Shown here: piece by piece, positions 34,475 through 44,012 of the stretch | Position numbering within the stretch: the stretch's first letter is position 1 | Layout of the letters: every line of letters starts with the position of its first letter | Source: an uncultured Clostridia bacterium | GTDB lineage: Bacteria; Bacillota; Clostridia; Christensenellales; CAG-314 | Length of the DNA: 48,858 bases | NCBI GenBank assembly: GCA_947601445.1 | Contig: CANQGD010000010.1 | Location: 1-48,858, forward strand | Direction of reading: 5' to 3' | Translations under genes and position numbers: made by a program | The notes under the pieces: model-generated | What the model saw: only the letters and a program-made list of their open reading frames with translations | Told to the model about the DNA's origin: nothing | The model's database searches: none

Positions 34475-37218
34475 ATTTTAGACCTATTTGAAATTACACC
34501 ATTCTCAAACAATCGTTCCGCCCGATAAAGGCGACTACACGTTTTAGACCTATTTGAAATTACACCATTCTCAAACTTCTCGCAGTAGACCTCGCCGTCT
34601 TTGCGGGTTTTAGACCTATTTGAAATTACACCATTCTCAAACCGTCTCCGAGAGTTCGGGATCGCGTGTGAGGTTTTAGACCTATTTGAAATTACACCAT
34701 TCTCAAACTTTTGCTATTTCTACTATAAACATAATAAAGTTTTAGACCTATTTGAAATTACACCATTCTCAAACCGCGTTCGCCCTCTGATATTCGGCAT
34801 CTATGTTTTAGACCTATTTGAAATTACACCATTCTCAAACTCATAGGTTTAACTTTGTCACAAGCCGATTGTTTTAGACCTATTTGAAATTACACCATTC
34901 TCAAACGTTAGTTGCTCTTTTGTCTGTATTGCTGGTGTTTTAGACCTATTTGAAATTACACCATTCTCAAACGACTGCGGAAAAGATTGCCGTCGTAAAC
35001 TTGGTTTTAGACCTATTTGAAATTACACCATTCTCAAACAATGCCCTTACCGGTCAAAAATCACCGCAAGTTTTAGACCTATTTGAAATTACACCATTCT
35101 CAAACCTATTCTTGTGCGATATACTAATTCTGCACGTTTTAGACCTATTTGAAATTACACCATTCTCAAACCGTGTTTGTCCGCGGCTTGATAGGTTGAC
35201 AAGTTTTAGACCTATTTGAAATTACACCATTCTCAAACTAGTAGTCCGCGGGGTAGTCGATCGCAAGTGTTTTAGACCTATTTGAAATTACACCATTCTC
35301 AAACGGCTGTTCTTTTCGTCGATTTTCTATTTTAGTTTTAGACCTATTTGAAATTACACCATTCTCAAACTGTGGGTATATATTATGTATTTATATTTAT
35401 GTTTTAGACCTATTTGAAATTACACCATTCTCAAACCGTGGGTATATATTATGTATTTATATTTATGTTTTAGACCTATTTGAAATTACACCATTCTCAA
35501 ACCGGGTTGGTTGTATGTGCTAAATCTCATTTGTTTTAGACCTATTTGAAATTACACCATTCTCAAACAGCGACGAAATCAACCCCACCTTTGAACAGGT
35601 TTTAGACCTATTTGAAATTACACCATTCTCAAACTTCCCTTAAAAGTTTTCTTAACAGCGTACTGGTTTTAGACCTATTTGAAATTACACCATTCTCAAA
35701 CGCGGTGCTCGTGCTCCTCTATGCAAAGTGCGTTTTAGACCTATTTGAAATTACACCATTCTCAAACAGACAGCAGTGATAGCAGATACAGTAGACAGTT
35801 TTAGACCTATTTGAAATTACACCATTCTCAAACTCGAAGTCGTCTAAGTCTTAGCTTTTGTCTGTTTTAGACCTATTTGAAATTACACCATTCTCAAACA
35901 ACTGTTTTTTTACAAATTTTTATAAATTTGTTTTAGACCTATTTGAAATTACACCATTCTCAAACGTTCAGGTGTCTTTTTTTGATTTTCCGAAGGTTTT
36001 AGACCTATTTGAAATTACACCATTCTCAAACGATAAGTTCATTCACTCACCGCCTTGTTTAGTTTTAGACCTATTTGAAATTACACCATTCTCAAACTCA
36101 TATAGCGTTTGCCGTCTATGATTTCGAGTTTTAGACCTATTTGAAATTACACCATTCTCAAACCAGAATCATCAAAAGGAGACCACTCACCCGGTTTTAG
36201 ACCTATTTGAAATTACACCATTCTCAAACCAGACGACGCAGCACACCCGGCAATTGAAAGTTTTAGACCTATTTGAAATTACACCATTCTCAAACCTTGC
36301 TGAATTCTTGTGCTGGGAAGTACACGTTTTAGACCTATTTGAAATTACACCATTCTCAAACACAAGCAGTGGCGGAACAGCAGCAGGAAGGTTTTAGACC
36401 TATTTGAAATTACACCATTCTCAAACACGTACGAACATTTTGTTCATAAAGCCGTAGTTTTAGACCTATTTGAAATTACACCATTCTCAAACGGATGGGG
36501 AAAATTTTGTATTGTTTCAAAAGTTTTAGACCTATTTGAAATTACACCATTCTCAAACTTCGGGACACCATACAACTACAACATATACGTTTTAGACCTA
36601 TTTGAAATTACACCATTCTCAAACTGCGTCAACAGTGCCCTCTACATAGTCGCCGTTTTAGACCTATTTGAAATTACACCATTCTCAAACTTATCGATAC
36701 TGTTTGTGGCAATGACAGCGGTTTTAGACCTATTTGAAATTACACCATTCTCAAACAGTCAACACGTTGAGCAGATTACAGACGGAGTTTTAGACCTATT
36801 TGAAATTACACCATTCTCAAACTAGAGCTGCAAAGACAAGACTTTTTGTATTGTTTTAGACCTATTTGAAATTACACCATTCTCAAACATACCGCGTGTG
36901 GATTGGGTTTCAAAATTCGTTTTAGACCTATTTGAAATTACACCATTCTCAAACTAAATATCTTTGTAATTCCGTTTTTACATCGTTTTAGACCTATTTG
37001 AAATTACACCATTCTCAAACTAGCCTCCGTCTACACTCAGCTGTATTTTGGTTTTAGACCTATTTGAAATTACACCATTCTCAAACAGCTCTTTGTTCAA
37101 CTCTTCCACTTTCGACGTTTTAGACCTATTTGAAATTACACCATTCTCAAACTTTGGCGTTGGCAAGAGTGCTTCCACTTGCGTTTTAGACCTATTTGAA
37201 ATTACACCATTCTCAAAC
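34475..37218 (-). CRISPR. Type II-A CRISPR array, 42 repeats and 41 spacers
   Basis: The 36-bp repeat begins GTTTGAGAATGGTG and ends AGGTCTAAAAC in crRNA (minus-strand) sense. I counted 42 repeats with a 66-bp period; spacers are 30 nt except three of 31 nt (34973-35003, 35172-35202, 35635-35665) and one of 29 nt (36362-36390). Orientation is fixed by the leader at the high-coordinate end, the ATTTGAG junction, the anti-repeat of the tracrRNA and the single base change in the lowest-coordinate repeat (34475), as expected for the leader-distal end. Thus the newest spacer is 37153-37182. Two spacers (35371-35400, 35437-35466) are near-identical. All internal repeats read as identical. Confidence 0.98.
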
Positions 37219-37317
37219 CTCAAATTTGAAAATTTTTACGATTACCGGTCGCATTAATTTAAATAGGCAAGATAATTATATATCAAACTAACAAAAAAAT
37301 AAAGTGATTAGCCAAAA
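37219..37317 (-). promoter_or_regulatory. CRISPR leader with ATTTGAG anchoring sequence
   Basis: The 99-bp gap between csn2 and the first repeat is AT-rich. It ends with ATTTGAG (37225-37219) against the first repeat, identical to the leader-anchoring motif reported for streptococcal II-A adaptation. A -10 TATAAT lies at 37280-37275 with a weak -35 (TTTATT, 37303-37298), predicting a pre-crRNA start about 50 nt before the array. Confidence 0.85.
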
Positions 37318-37998
37318 CTATTTGTTTGTGGGAAAAAATTCACACAAATCGCTGTCGCACACAAGTACTCGTTCACCTGGAATAACATTTTTGAAAAAAC
37401 TTTCGATACAAAGCAAGCAGATGCCACAATCTACACAATGTACAAAAAATCCGTGTAATTCATCTTCGGTGAGATAGCTACGTAGATTGACGCAAATCAA
37501 TAATTTCGTCGGCGTAAGACGGCTAATTAGGGTAACATAGTCCGCTAATCGCTCTATAATGTTTTGCGCCTCATCTAAAAAGGCAACAGAAATAATTTTT
37601 GCAATTTGAGAAAACTCCACTTCTCCAATACTTGTGGGGTAATCTATGTCTTCGCAAAGCAAATGAACATATTTGTCGAGTGCCGATATGATTTCGTGAG
37701 TCGCTACTGTGTGATTTTCATCAAAAGCAAGTTTTTTTATTTGATCTTGCAACAAATTGGTTGCCTTTTTGTCGGTTAAACTGACAGAGAAAAAGTCGCA
37801 AACAAAAACAGCAAGTTTGGCGATGTCCACGGATCTGCCGTTGTCGTAAAGTCTCCACGTCCCCTCCTCACCTTTGGCTTGGCGAAACAAACTTTCCGCA
37901 AGGCGCACAAATTGATGAGGATTTTCACATACGAGCGTCCAAACATCGCTGATGTAAAAATCTATTTCGTTTTCTAAATCATAGTTTGCAAGTTTCAT
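37318..37998 (-). CDS. csn2: CRISPR adaptation protein Csn2
   Basis: A 226-residue Csn2, the II-A hallmark that forms a tetrameric ring on DNA ends and takes part in spacer acquisition. Length is that of the short canonical form. The characteristic C-terminal segment LLICVNLRSYLTEDEL...GICLLCIES...GERVLVCDSDLCEFF is present. Its ATG overlaps the cas2 stop as ATGA; it is the last gene of the cas operon, before the leader. Confidence 0.93.
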   Translation of the reverse strand: MKLANYDLENEIDFYISDVWTLVCENPHQFVRLAESLFRQAKGEEGTWRLYDNGRSVDIAKLAVFVCDFFSVSLTDKKATNLLQDQIKKLAFDENHTVATHEIISALDKYVHLLCEDIDYPTSIGEVEFSQIAKIISVAFLDEAQNIIERLADYVTLISRLTPTKLLICVNLRSYLTEDELHGFFVHCVDCGICLLCIESFFKNVIPGERVLVCDSDLCEFFPTNK

Positions 37999-38315
37999 AT
38001 CAACAAAAATTTATCGGTGGAATCCACCACTTCACTGCGGCTTTCCCCTGCAAGATACACAATATCCGCAAATTGCTTTTCGGTTATGACCATCACTTGT
38101 ACCACCCCTTTGGCAGGTACATTGCTCTGCAAGTGCGCTTGTACCAAACGAATAGTGGATCCGTTGAGCGCAAGTTTGGCATAGACGGATTTTTGCATCA
38201 TCACAAAACCCTCTCTCACCAGAAAATTGTGAAACTGTCTGTATGCCTTTTGATCAGACGAAGTTTCTGTTGGCAAATCGAAAAATACAATCAATCTCAT
38301 AAATCTAAAACTCAT
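37995..38315 (-). CDS. cas2: CRISPR-associated endoribonuclease-fold protein Cas2
   Basis: A 106-residue Cas2 of type II size. The ferredoxin-like start MRLIVFFDLPTETSSD carries the conserved Asp of the first strand (Asp13), and YRQFHNFLVREGFVMMQKSVYAKL is typical of II-A Cas2. It structures the Cas1-Cas2 integrase. ATGA overlaps with cas1 and csn2 make 38315 the likely start; the Met at residue 6 is an alternative. Confidence 0.95.
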   Translation of the reverse strand: MSFRFMRLIVFFDLPTETSSDQKAYRQFHNFLVREGFVMMQKSVYAKLALNGSTIRLVQAHLQSNVPAKGVVQVMVITEKQFADIVYLAGESRSEVVDSTDKFLLI

Positions 38316-39178
38316 AATGAATAAAACTGCAAATTTTTGCTGTCGCCTTCAATAGCCGCAATGATATCTTTGACATAGAGTGACAGCGCATTGTTGACGC
38401 TGTATCTTTTGCCACTATACACGATCTCTCTGTTGAGCAGTTGTTGCAAAATATGCTTGTGTTCCTTGGAAAAGACTTCGCCTTCCAAATGCAGTACTTC
38501 CCTATCCACTAACGGACGGAACGGCTCCATCAAATCGCAACTCAAATTGAAATGGTTAAACTCATTGCAATGATTTAATCCAAGATTTGTCAGATATCCG
38601 TTGGCAACCACTTCGCGATTGAATGCGGATAACAACAAACTATACCCGTAGTCCAAAGCCGAATTAACAAAGCTCGGATCTCTCCTGCTGAAATCCATTC
38701 CGAAAAGAGCATTGAAATATACTTTGGCGGCGTGTCCCTCACGGTTGGTTGGATCGCCCGGTTGTAGCTGTACCATGTAGTCTATCAGCATTTGCGCCCG
38801 CTCAGTATGATTTAGCTCTTTTAGCAAAGTCATCTGCTGAAAAATCTTGTGGCGAATGATGTGCGTCCACACATGCTCTTTGTTTTGTTCAGTCCAGACA
38901 ATTTGTTTGCGAATACACCCACTGGCATCATAACGCAACGAGGATGGTGACAATTCAAAACACGGATTGTGCTTTTCGTCGCAAAATATCACCTTGATCT
39001 TGCGACGGGTCAATTCGCACATTAGACTTGCCGTGACAGCAACTGCCGGCGTTTCAATGATCAACACGGAAATTTCCGAAAGGTGAATTTTGACGGTCTT
39101 TTCACCGCGGCATACAAGGTAATCCAACCGATGCTCCAATTTGCATCGGTTGGTCACCGTGACAATGCGCCAACTCAT
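38312..39178 (-). CDS. cas1: CRISPR-associated integrase Cas1
   Basis: A 288-residue type II Cas1, the catalytic subunit that inserts new spacers. Catalytic residues are visible: Glu147 in NREGHAAKVYFN, His203 in LGLNHCNEFN and Glu218 in CDLMEPFRPLVD. N-terminal beta domain (residues 1-85) and C-terminal helical domain have normal length. ATGA overlaps on both sides. Confidence 0.97.
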   Translation of the reverse strand: MSWRIVTVTNRCKLEHRLDYLVCRGEKTVKIHLSEISVLIIETPAVAVTASLMCELTRRKIKVIFCDEKHNPCFELSPSSLRYDASGCIRKQIVWTEQNKEHVWTHIIRHKIFQQMTLLKELNHTERAQMLIDYMVQLQPGDPTNREGHAAKVYFNALFGMDFSRRDPSFVNSALDYGYSLLLSAFNREVVANGYLTNLGLNHCNEFNHFNLSCDLMEPFRPLVDREVLHLEGEVFSKEHKHILQQLLNREIVYSGKRYSVNNALSLYVKDIIAAIEGDSKNLQFYSL

Positions 39179-42100
39179 TTGTTGGATGACCCCTTGTCAA
39201 AATCGACAAGCGGGATTTGCTGTTCAAAAACACCCGTGACCGAGCGATAAACGATTTTTATGTTGCGTAGACAGTCCAAGTCAAATGTGCTTGATGTCAA
39301 AATGGTACCGCACCTTTTGCCCGCAGTTTTATCAATAACTGTGAGGTCTGCATTCAAACTGTTACACTGCAAAACTTTTGTAATTTCCGCAAGAGCAATG
39401 CATTGATCTGTCAAAGACAAGTCAAGGAATTTTTCTCGCAAATCAATCAATTTGTTACCGAAACTAACCAAACTCGAAGCGCCGCTGTACTTGTCCGAAA
39501 GCAATGTGGAAACAAACAAATCGTACATAGCACGATTGAGTTGGGCGTTTATTCCGTCGCGTTCGTTCAACACAAAACGAATGTCCATTTTTTCCGCCTT
39601 TTTCTTATCTTCCAGCACATTGTATATTTTTTTAAGATAGCGTTCGACATCCGTGGGTTGCGTATTTTGTTGCGCCAAACGCCAAATAATCCGCTCGCCC
39701 GTCATTCCGGAAAGAGCCAGCAATGTTTTGTCAAAGCGGAAAAATGTACCGATTTTTATTTTGGGGATAAGCACGATCGGTTCATTCAAACCGGAATTGC
39801 GGCAATATTCTGTGCGCGCGGCATCACTTTCCAACTGTGCGGCATACCGTGCCGTAACACCGAGTAACCGATATTTTTCCACCCTATTAACACCCTTCTT
39901 CGTCGATTTTTCTGCGGTGTACTTTACCAACATAAAATACACTCTGCTCTCCGAATCATATCCTCCATACTTTTCCGTATCCGACATACGGCTAAATTTT
40001 TCATTGTCGGATAAAGCTCCTTTGAGCGGTACAAGGTCTTTACCTTTTGAATAAACGGTGGCGTCGAACAATGCTCCGCTTTTTACATAACTTTCGGCTG
40101 TATATAACGGCGTGTTGCTGTGCATGACTTTGGCTACCTGTGCGATGGTTCCATCTTTACCGGCGATCCAAGCGTAGGCGCGATCCGATCCCACATTGTA
40201 GTCGTAGATATTGGCGTCCGACGGTCCGCGGTCGACGCCTTCTCGCATAAATTGTGCGTTGTGACCGTAACGCGTGTTGTACACATTGCCGACTACAATA
40301 TTCAAATAGGCGTCTTTGGCATGGTGCAAATCGTTGAGTTCACGGCATTTGACAAATTGCGGAACGCGCTTTGTGTCGATCTCTCCCGTCACGGGATCGA
40401 CGGAAGGCACGTCGATTTGCTTTGCGCGAAATTCGCTGACCAACGTCGCCTTGGAATAGACCACTTCAGTGTTTGGAAACAACGATTTCAACAACTTGAT
40501 GGTTTCCTTGGTGCTTTGTCTTGTTTCCACCAATTGTTTGTTGATAAATGCCATGATTTCCTCGTCGGTCAATGGGGTTTTTCGAGTCAGACGATAAAAT
40601 TTTTCGGCAGTCATAAGTCCTTGCATACGCAACGATGTCCAAAACGGAAGCATCTTGTCCTGAATTTCTTTACGGACGGGAAATTCGTCGGTTTTGTTCG
40701 AATTGATCTGCCTTGCAGTAAGTACCAGATTGTTCAAGATACTGTCGTCTTTGACTTTGCTACGCGGATAAATATGGTCGTGATCGTAGTTTTGCGACAA
40801 TCGGTTATAATCGATGCGCTCACCGGTATAAATATCCTTTCCGTTTTGCAAGAAGTACAAAAAAAGATTTGTTTTGTTGAGTTGGCGCGGATTGGCTTCC
40901 ATTTCTTCCAATTTATCTTTTACGTCATCGTCCGGGACAAAAAGCGACTTTGCTTCGCCAAACAGCCGCTCGCGCAGTTGAATAAAACGCGATTTACTAA
41001 GTTTTCTTTCTTCGAGATCCTTTTCTTTGTCACTCTTTTTGTCCCGTGCCACTTCGACAAAAATTTTCTTGGGATCGCTTCCCAGCAAAGAACGCAATTC
41101 CTTGACAACGTTCAACGCCTGCCGAATTTGCTTTTTTACGACAGGGGAGCAATATAGCTCATCCACAAGACCGTAACCGGATCTTTCGTTTGCCGAAAGA
41201 CGTTCGAAATAATTTTTGAAGCCGTATTTGTTGTACACCTCTTCGAAGTTGTATTTTGTTGAACGCATGGCGTCGATTACGCTAAACGAATCCACTTCTC
41301 CCGTGTCGGGATTTATTCCTACGCGCATAGTAAGAAATTTAGCGGAACATCTGCCCCAGCCTTTGACTGTAAGCCCGACAATGGCTTTGATCTGCTGTTC
41401 GGTCAAAAAATCATAAGTTTTTTTCAAATGTTTGCGCAAACGTTCTTTTTCGTCGGAACAGACGGTCATATCGAAAATTATTTTTTCCACCTGCTCACGG
41501 TATTTTTCCACGCGATCGGCGCCGCCGAGAATTTTTGCAAATTGATAATATGTGCGGCGACCGGTTGTGGCATCGTCGTTGAATCCCGCCAAATCAATTT
41601 CTTCATCCGATATCAAATTGTTGTCTCGCAACCACTGTCTGAGCAATTTTGCAGTAAGTTTACTCGCCCCCATCTGGGCAAAGTAGGTTGAAAGCATCTC
41701 TTTTTGCTCTGCCGTCAACGGTTCTCGATTGACTCTGATGTTGGCGGCTGTGTTCAAAAAAACATACTCTTCGTAAAGCAAACTGCAACGGGGTAGGACT
41801 TTTTCGCCCTCCACATAAGGACAATCCAAGGTCAGTCTTTGCACAAAATTTCTTTCCGTGCGGTCCAAGTCAACTTTCGACTCCAAATTCCACGGCAGAA
41901 TTTTGCCGTCCGCCTTGCGTACAAGCCAATATTTGCCACTGTGATTGTTTGTGGGACCGACAAAATACGGTATGCGAAACACCAAAATTTTGCGGATTTT
42001 TTCGGCATTATCTATACCGTTTTCATCACACTGATTCAAAAATGCAAATTTGGGATATTTGTGAACGTTGTTCAAAATAGCACACAACTCCATTTCATTT

Positions 42101-43401
42101 AGCTGATAGGGAATTGTGGCATTGCTTTTACTGACTTGTCTGGGTAAAAACGTGCCGTTTTCCAATTCGTTCAAAATATAGCGGATGTCCTCATCGTCGT
42201 GTTGTTCGGATATCGGTTGGAGAACTTCCTTGACATACTTGCGGAAATCGTCAAACGATGTGAGCTTGCTGACCGTATATTTTTTCTTCGCATTTGAATC
42301 GTGTTTGCCGAATCTTGCCGTACCGCTATACGCCGTGTAGTTACACTTACCCGCAGGGGCGGATTTGAACATGTCGTCGTAGTCTTTTTGCACGCCGTAT
42401 CGCCGCAAAACTTTTTTTAACAATGCAAGATCCTTGTTGTGTTTGTCGTACTTGGCAACCATTGCCTCCGACAAAGTGGCGTGTTCGCCCAAAAGTTTTT
42501 TGAGCTGTGCGTAGTCGTAAAGCAACTTTGCATTTTCTATCAAAACAAAATCATCATTGAATATTTCGCGGAATTTTTCCTCCTGAGAATCCCAATCACA
42601 ATCCAAGGACAAAGATTCCTTTTCGTCAACGTTATCATCAACATTGCAGGGCAAATCTTTAACCTTGACGGTATTGCCTGCGATAAGTTTTAATACAGCG
42701 CACAATTGCTTATTGTTTTTGACGCCGAAACATTCGATATATTGTTCACTGCGCGCTTTCTTTCCGCAATTGAGCGTTACGAGCAGGAGTTTGAAATCGT
42801 TGATACGATTGCCGCACAACTGCTCGCAATCGTGTTCGGACAAATATTCGTTGATGGTATCGAGCGACACCGAAATATCATCTATCGCAGCCATTCCGCC
42901 TTCCACAAGAAAGTGTCCGCGATTTTTGATGATGTGATGCAACGCAAGATAAACCAAGCGCGGGTCCGGATCTACTTCCTCCGTCATTGCCTTGCGCAAA
43001 TGATACACCGTTTTGTATTTGCGATGAAAATCCCTGTCGTTGAAGTTGCTATCGTTAAACAACGAAAACCAAGTGTTTTCCCGCTTGTCTCCGTCATACA
43101 AATTGCTGTCCGCCAATCTCGCGAAAAAATTTGGGTCAATGTCATTTATAACGGGCGCAAAAATTTCTCTCAACAAATGCAACCGCTGCTTACGCCGTTG
43201 GAGCCTGCGGCGTGCCGCACGAAAAAGTCGCCTTTCTTTGGCAGACTGTGCCGTGTCGAAAAGACGCACGCCCCAAAGATTTTTGTTGTTGACGCGCAAC
43301 AGTTTGTAGTTGGTATCGGTTACCGCCCAACCGACGGAATCCGTACCCATATCCAAGCCTATGTAGTATTCGCCGAAATTTTTAAAAATTTTTTCTTTCA
43401 T
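39175..43401 (-). CDS. cas9: Type II-A CRISPR RNA-guided endonuclease Cas9
   Basis: A 1,408-residue Cas9. RuvC-I is YYIGLDMGTDSVGWAV with Asp17; the Arg-rich bridge helix is residues 57-75; RuvC-II has Glu783 in IFVEVARDKKS; HNH has Asp875-His876 in NYDHDHIYPRS and Asn900 in RQINSNKTD; RuvC-III has HHAKDAYLN with His1027 and Asp1030. All catalytic residues are kept, so the enzyme should cut both strands. Size is close to the 1,368-residue S. pyogenes enzyme. ATG 43401 has GGAG 8 nt upstream, which lies opposite the -35 of the tracrRNA promoter. The operon order cas9-cas1-cas2-csn2 with csn2 defines II-A. PAM cannot be read from the sequence. Confidence 0.98.
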   Translation of the reverse strand: MKEKIFKNFGEYYIGLDMGTDSVGWAVTDTNYKLLRVNNKNLWGVRLFDTAQSAKERRLFRAARRRLQRRKQRLHLLREIFAPVINDIDPNFFARLADSNLYDGDKRENTWFSLFNDSNFNDRDFHRKYKTVYHLRKAMTEEVDPDPRLVYLALHHIIKNRGHFLVEGGMAAIDDISVSLDTINEYLSEHDCEQLCGNRINDFKLLLVTLNCGKKARSEQYIECFGVKNNKQLCAVLKLIAGNTVKVKDLPCNVDDNVDEKESLSLDCDWDSQEEKFREIFNDDFVLIENAKLLYDYAQLKKLLGEHATLSEAMVAKYDKHNKDLALLKKVLRRYGVQKDYDDMFKSAPAGKCNYTAYSGTARFGKHDSNAKKKYTVSKLTSFDDFRKYVKEVLQPISEQHDDEDIRYILNELENGTFLPRQVSKSNATIPYQLNEMELCAILNNVHKYPKFAFLNQCDENGIDNAEKIRKILVFRIPYFVGPTNNHSGKYWLVRKADGKILPWNLESKVDLDRTERNFVQRLTLDCPYVEGEKVLPRCSLLYEEYVFLNTAANIRVNREPLTAEQKEMLSTYFAQMGASKLTAKLLRQWLRDNNLISDEEIDLAGFNDDATTGRRTYYQFAKILGGADRVEKYREQVEKIIFDMTVCSDEKERLRKHLKKTYDFLTEQQIKAIVGLTVKGWGRCSAKFLTMRVGINPDTGEVDSFSVIDAMRSTKYNFEEVYNKYGFKNYFERLSANERSGYGLVDELYCSPVVKKQIRQALNVVKELRSLLGSDPKKIFVEVARDKKSDKEKDLEERKLSKSRFIQLRERLFGEAKSLFVPDDDVKDKLEEMEANPRQLNKTNLFLYFLQNGKDIYTGERIDYNRLSQNYDHDHIYPRSKVKDDSILNNLVLTARQINSNKTDEFPVRKEIQDKMLPFWTSLRMQGLMTAEKFYRLTRKTPLTDEEIMAFINKQLVETRQSTKETIKLLKSLFPNTEVVYSKATLVSEFRAKQIDVPSVDPVTGEIDTKRVPQFVKCRELNDLHHAKDAYLNIVVGNVYNTRYGHNAQFMREGVDRGPSDANIYDYNVGSDRAYAWIAGKDGTIAQVAKVMHSNTPLYTAESYVKSGALFDATVYSKGKDLVPLKGALSDNEKFSRMSDTEKYGGYDSESRVYFMLVKYTAEKSTKKGVNRVEKYRLLGVTARYAAQLESDAARTEYCRNSGLNEPIVLIPKIKIGTFFRFDKTLLALSGMTGERIIWRLAQQNTQPTDVERYLKKIYNVLEDKKKAEKMDIRFVLNERDGINAQLNRAMYDLFVSTLLSDKYSGASSLVSFGNKLIDLREKFLDLSLTDQCIALAEITKVLQCNSLNADLTVIDKTAGKRCGTILTSSTFDLDCLRNIKIVYRSVTGVFEQQIPLVDFDKGSSNK

Positions 43402-43404
43402 GTA

Positions 43405-43433
43405 TTGACTCCATTTTTGTTTTGTGCTAATAT
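43405..43433 (+). promoter_or_regulatory. Promoter of the tracrRNA
   Basis: -35 TTGACT (43405-43410), 17-bp spacer, -10 TAATAT (43428-43433) with upstream TGC (extended -10). Predicted start is near 43440, the first base of the anti-repeat. The -35 begins 4 bp from the cas9 start codon on the other strand. Confidence 0.8.
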
Positions 43434-43439
43434 AATCTT

Positions 43440-43543
43440 ACCTATTTGGATTACACCAGTTCAAATAAAGATTTATCCAAACCGCTGCATTTGGCAGCAC
43501 ACCGCTATCGGTGAACGACCCACGCAAGTGGGTTTCTTTTTTT
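43440..43543 (+). ncRNA. tracrRNA, divergent from cas9
   Basis: The anti-repeat (43440-43466) matches the complement of the crRNA repeat: ACCTATTTG, then ATTACACCA, then TCAAAT pairing with the crRNA 5' GUUUGA; a mismatched bulge separates the two stems as in other II-A duplexes. Downstream come an AUAA/UUAU nexus-like hairpin, hairpin GCTGC/GCAGC (43484-43498), hairpin ACCG/CGGT (43501-43512) and the terminator ACCCAC-GCAA-GTGGGT followed by a T-run. The predicted RNA is about 104 nt. It is transcribed opposite to the cas operon. Confidence 0.93.
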
Positions 43544-43588
43544 CACATAAATAGACTATTTGTATTATATCAATAATAAGGGATTTTT

Positions 43589-43681
43589 TCAATACGCTCT
43601 TCCAAAATAATTGTACGTTTTGTCCGTGTAGCCACACATCATTTTAGTTATGCACTCACTTGTTTGAGCTATTTTTATCAT
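43589..43681 (-). CDS. Possible 30-residue micro-ORF
   Basis: ATG 43681 has GGAG 8 nt upstream. The peptide starts MIKIAQTSECITKMMCGYTD and is not recognised. The good SD spacing is its only support, and it may be the tail of a decayed gene. Confidence 0.25.
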   Translation of the reverse strand: MIKIAQTSECITKMMCGYTDKTYNYFGRAY

Positions 43682-43800
43682 ATTATTTACTCCACACCGT
43701 GCAAAACCTTGCTGTTTTGTTATGCTCTATAAAATTTTTTAATCGCTCTGTACTCATAAAAAGAAAACGTCTTCCAAAATATAATTAAGTAAAACAATTA

Positions 43801-43860
43801 CGTATACAAACCCTTGCAGGTTCGACTGGGCACTGTATGATAAATGTAAATAATGTCGAG
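43801..43860. other. Position of direct-repeat-flanked filler within the intergenic stretch
   Basis: AT-rich sequence with no supported gene, promoter or RNA; included only to record that I looked for a tRNA here and found no acceptor or anticodon stem. Confidence 0.3.
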
Positions 43861-43907
43861 CTATAATTATAAAAATTTAATATCAAGCATATTCAATATA
43901 CGTAATT

Positions 43908-44006
43908 TTAGTTTTCCTGCCGAGTAGCATCCAAGTCAATTAAATATTTCCCTTGACGGTGGACTCTATTGTTAGTTGGTTTTTTTTTCATTTCTGCCAC
44001 AATCAT
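43908..44006 (-). CDS. Possible 32-residue micro-ORF after the nuclease remnant
   Basis: ATG 44006 follows AAGGA by 4 nt and lies 6 nt after the stop of the remnant, in the same frame. The basic peptide begins MIVAEMKKKPTNNRVHRQGK. Not recognised; it could be a coupled small protein or leftover sequence. Confidence 0.3.
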   Translation of the reverse strand: MIVAEMKKKPTNNRVHRQGKYLIDLDATRQEN

Positions 44007-44012
44007 AAATCC

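Larger units (their letters stand above)
43544..44012. other. AT-rich intergenic stretch between tracrRNA and the nuclease remnant
   Basis: No full gene. Two very short minus-strand frames (listed separately) lie here. The string CTTCCAAAATA occurs twice (near 43599 and 43771), a small direct repeat. A GGTTCGA string near 43829 recalls a tRNA T-loop, but no tRNA fold surrounds it. The stretch looks like decayed gene material. Confidence 0.5.

Noticed and set aside
34475..37218. Array transcription on the plus strand because the repeat there starts GTTTTAGA like that of S. pyogenes
   Set aside because: The leader with ATTTGAG, the degenerate distal repeat and the anti-repeat of the tracrRNA all require minus-strand crRNAs.
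34601..37257. Long frames with repeated LDLFEITPFSN (plus strand) or FENGVISNRSKT (minus strand)
   Set aside because: These are translations of the CRISPR repeat; a 66-bp period keeps the frame open. They are not proteins.
43821..43845. GGTTCGA string suggesting a tRNA T-loop
   Set aside because: No pairing T-stem, anticodon arm or acceptor stem surrounds it.
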